Source: WHSV01 sp050694055
Lineage (GTDB): Bacteria > Actinomycetota > CADDZG01 > WHSQ01
NCBI GenBank assembly: GCA_050694055.1
Contig: JBOGWX010000142.1
Coordinates: 1 to 6,548, forward strand
Length of the DNA stretch: 6,548 nucleotides
Direction of reading: 5' to 3'
The notes beneath the pieces were generated by a model. The model was not told where the DNA came from. It did no database searches and saw only the letters and a list, made by a program, of their open reading frames with translations. The translations under genes were made by a program, and so were the position numbers. The first letter of the stretch is position 1. Every line of letters starts with the position of its first letter. Positions 5,905 through 6,548 of this stretch are shown piece after piece.

Positions 5905-6548
5905 ATGCTGAAGAAACTGCGCCGATCCATGGACACCCTGGGGATCCTCGAGGACGACCTTCGCAGGCGTCTCTACCTCTACGTGCGCGAACAGGCCCGT
6001 CCCATAGCGCGCGACGAGGCTGCCGCCGACGTGGGCACGTCCGTCAAACTCGCTGCTTTTCACCTCGACAAGCTGGAGAAAGCGGGGCTCTTGACCACCC
6101 ACTACGCCCGCAAACCTGGTCGTTCGGGTCCGGGAGCGGGGCGAACCTCGAAGTTCTACGTTGTCTCGGACATCGAGATCGATGTCAGCATCCCCGAACG
6201 GAGCTACGACTTCGTGGGTGAGATCTTGGTCGCCGCGATCGCCGCTGAAAAGGAGGGGTTTGGATCCCGTGAGGCGGCGCTTCGCATCGCCCGCCAGCGT
6301 GGGCGGCAAATCGGGGCGGAGATCCGGAGTGAGCTGGGACGGCGCAGACCCGGGCGTGATCGAGCGCTGAGCGTGGCCGAAGATCGTCTCGCCGAGCTGG
6401 GCTACGAGCCGTACCGATCCGACCGAAGGACGGTTTCCCTCCACAACTGTCCGTTCCACAGGCTCGCCCGCCAAGCTCCCGAGCTCGTGTGTGGGATCAA
6501 CCAGGCTTTCATCGATGGACTCCTGCACGGCTTGGGCAACGAGTCCGT
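5905..6548 (+). CDS. SufR-like (COG2345, ArsR-type) winged-helix transcriptional regulator, 3' end outside window
   Basis: The frame is open from ATG 5905 to the window edge (214 codons, no stop). Residues 17-88 form a winged helix-turn-helix: DDLRRRLYLYVREQ, a second helix near RDEAAADVG, the recognition helix TSVKLAAFHLDKLEKAG (45-61), and a basic Gly-rich wing (KPGRSGPGAGRTSKFYVV). A mixed helical region follows. Near the end is HNCPFHRLARQAPELVCG (180-197), with Cys182 and Cys196 spaced C-X13-C. These are the only Cys in the visible part. Such a Cys-Pro...Cys block is typical of COG2345 regulators, the group that includes the iron-sulfur sensor SufR; further Cys often lie in the last residues, here cut off. 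Binding of a metal or Fe-S cluster is therefore plausible but unproven. It is divergent from the DoxX-like gene, with a candidate operator between them. The missing part is probably about 25-50 residues. A long antisense frame over this gene is a shadow. Confidence 0.85.
   Translation, partial: MLKKLRRSMDTLGILEDDLRRRLYLYVREQARPIARDEAAADVGTSVKLAAFHLDKLEKAGLLTTHYARKPGRSGPGAGRTSKFYVVSDIEIDVSIPERSYDFVGEILVAAIAAEKEGFGSREAALRIARQRGRQIGAEIRSELGRRRPGRDRALSVAEDRLAELGYEPYRSDRRTVSLHNCPFHRLARQAPELVCGINQAFIDGLLHGLGNES

Noticed and set aside
5827..6528. 233-codon minus-strand frame opposite the regulator
   Set aside because: The plus strand carries a Shine-Dalgarno, a winged helix and the conserved Cys block. 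The antisense product shows no family features.

Overview
The window comes from a high-GC bacterium and reads as a chromosomal housekeeping segment of an actinobacterium. The order polynucleotide phosphorylase tail, M16 zinc peptidase, dapB, (small gene), dapA, RNase J is the classic actinobacterial arrangement, known for example from the pepR-dapB and dapA-rnj neighbourhood of mycobacteria. A more precise placement, such as Acidimicrobiia, would be a guess. I see no mobile element, tRNA, rRNA or CRISPR array.

Bases 1-5238, all on the plus strand, look like one tightly packed transcription unit, or two. Bases 1-86 encode an Arg/Gly-rich C-terminal tail, most likely of pnp. Four bases later begins an M16 peptidase (91-1347), whose stop overlaps the start of dapB (1347-2084). 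Three bases after dapB comes an unrecognised secreted lipoprotein (2088-2609). An 86-base gap with a possible promoter and a mini-ORF leads to dapA (2696-3598). Its stop overlaps a TTG start for RNase J (3595-5238). The two dap genes supply consecutive steps of lysine/diaminopimelate synthesis. The flanking pnp and rnj encode RNA-processing nucleases.

An unusually long, nested palindrome (5260-5312) fills the gap between the convergent RNase J and DoxX genes and probably terminates transcription in one or both directions, although it has no U-tract.

Bases 5338-6548 hold a divergent pair. One gene is a four-helix DoxX-like membrane protein on the minus strand. The other is a winged-helix regulator of the SufR-like COG2345 group on the plus strand; it has a conserved Cys-X13-Cys motif and is cut by the window edge. 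Their shared AT-rich promoter region carries a perfect 8-bp inverted repeat with half-sites 22 bp (two helical turns) apart, a good candidate operator. This regulator, promoter and membrane-protein module is the least ordinary part of the window.
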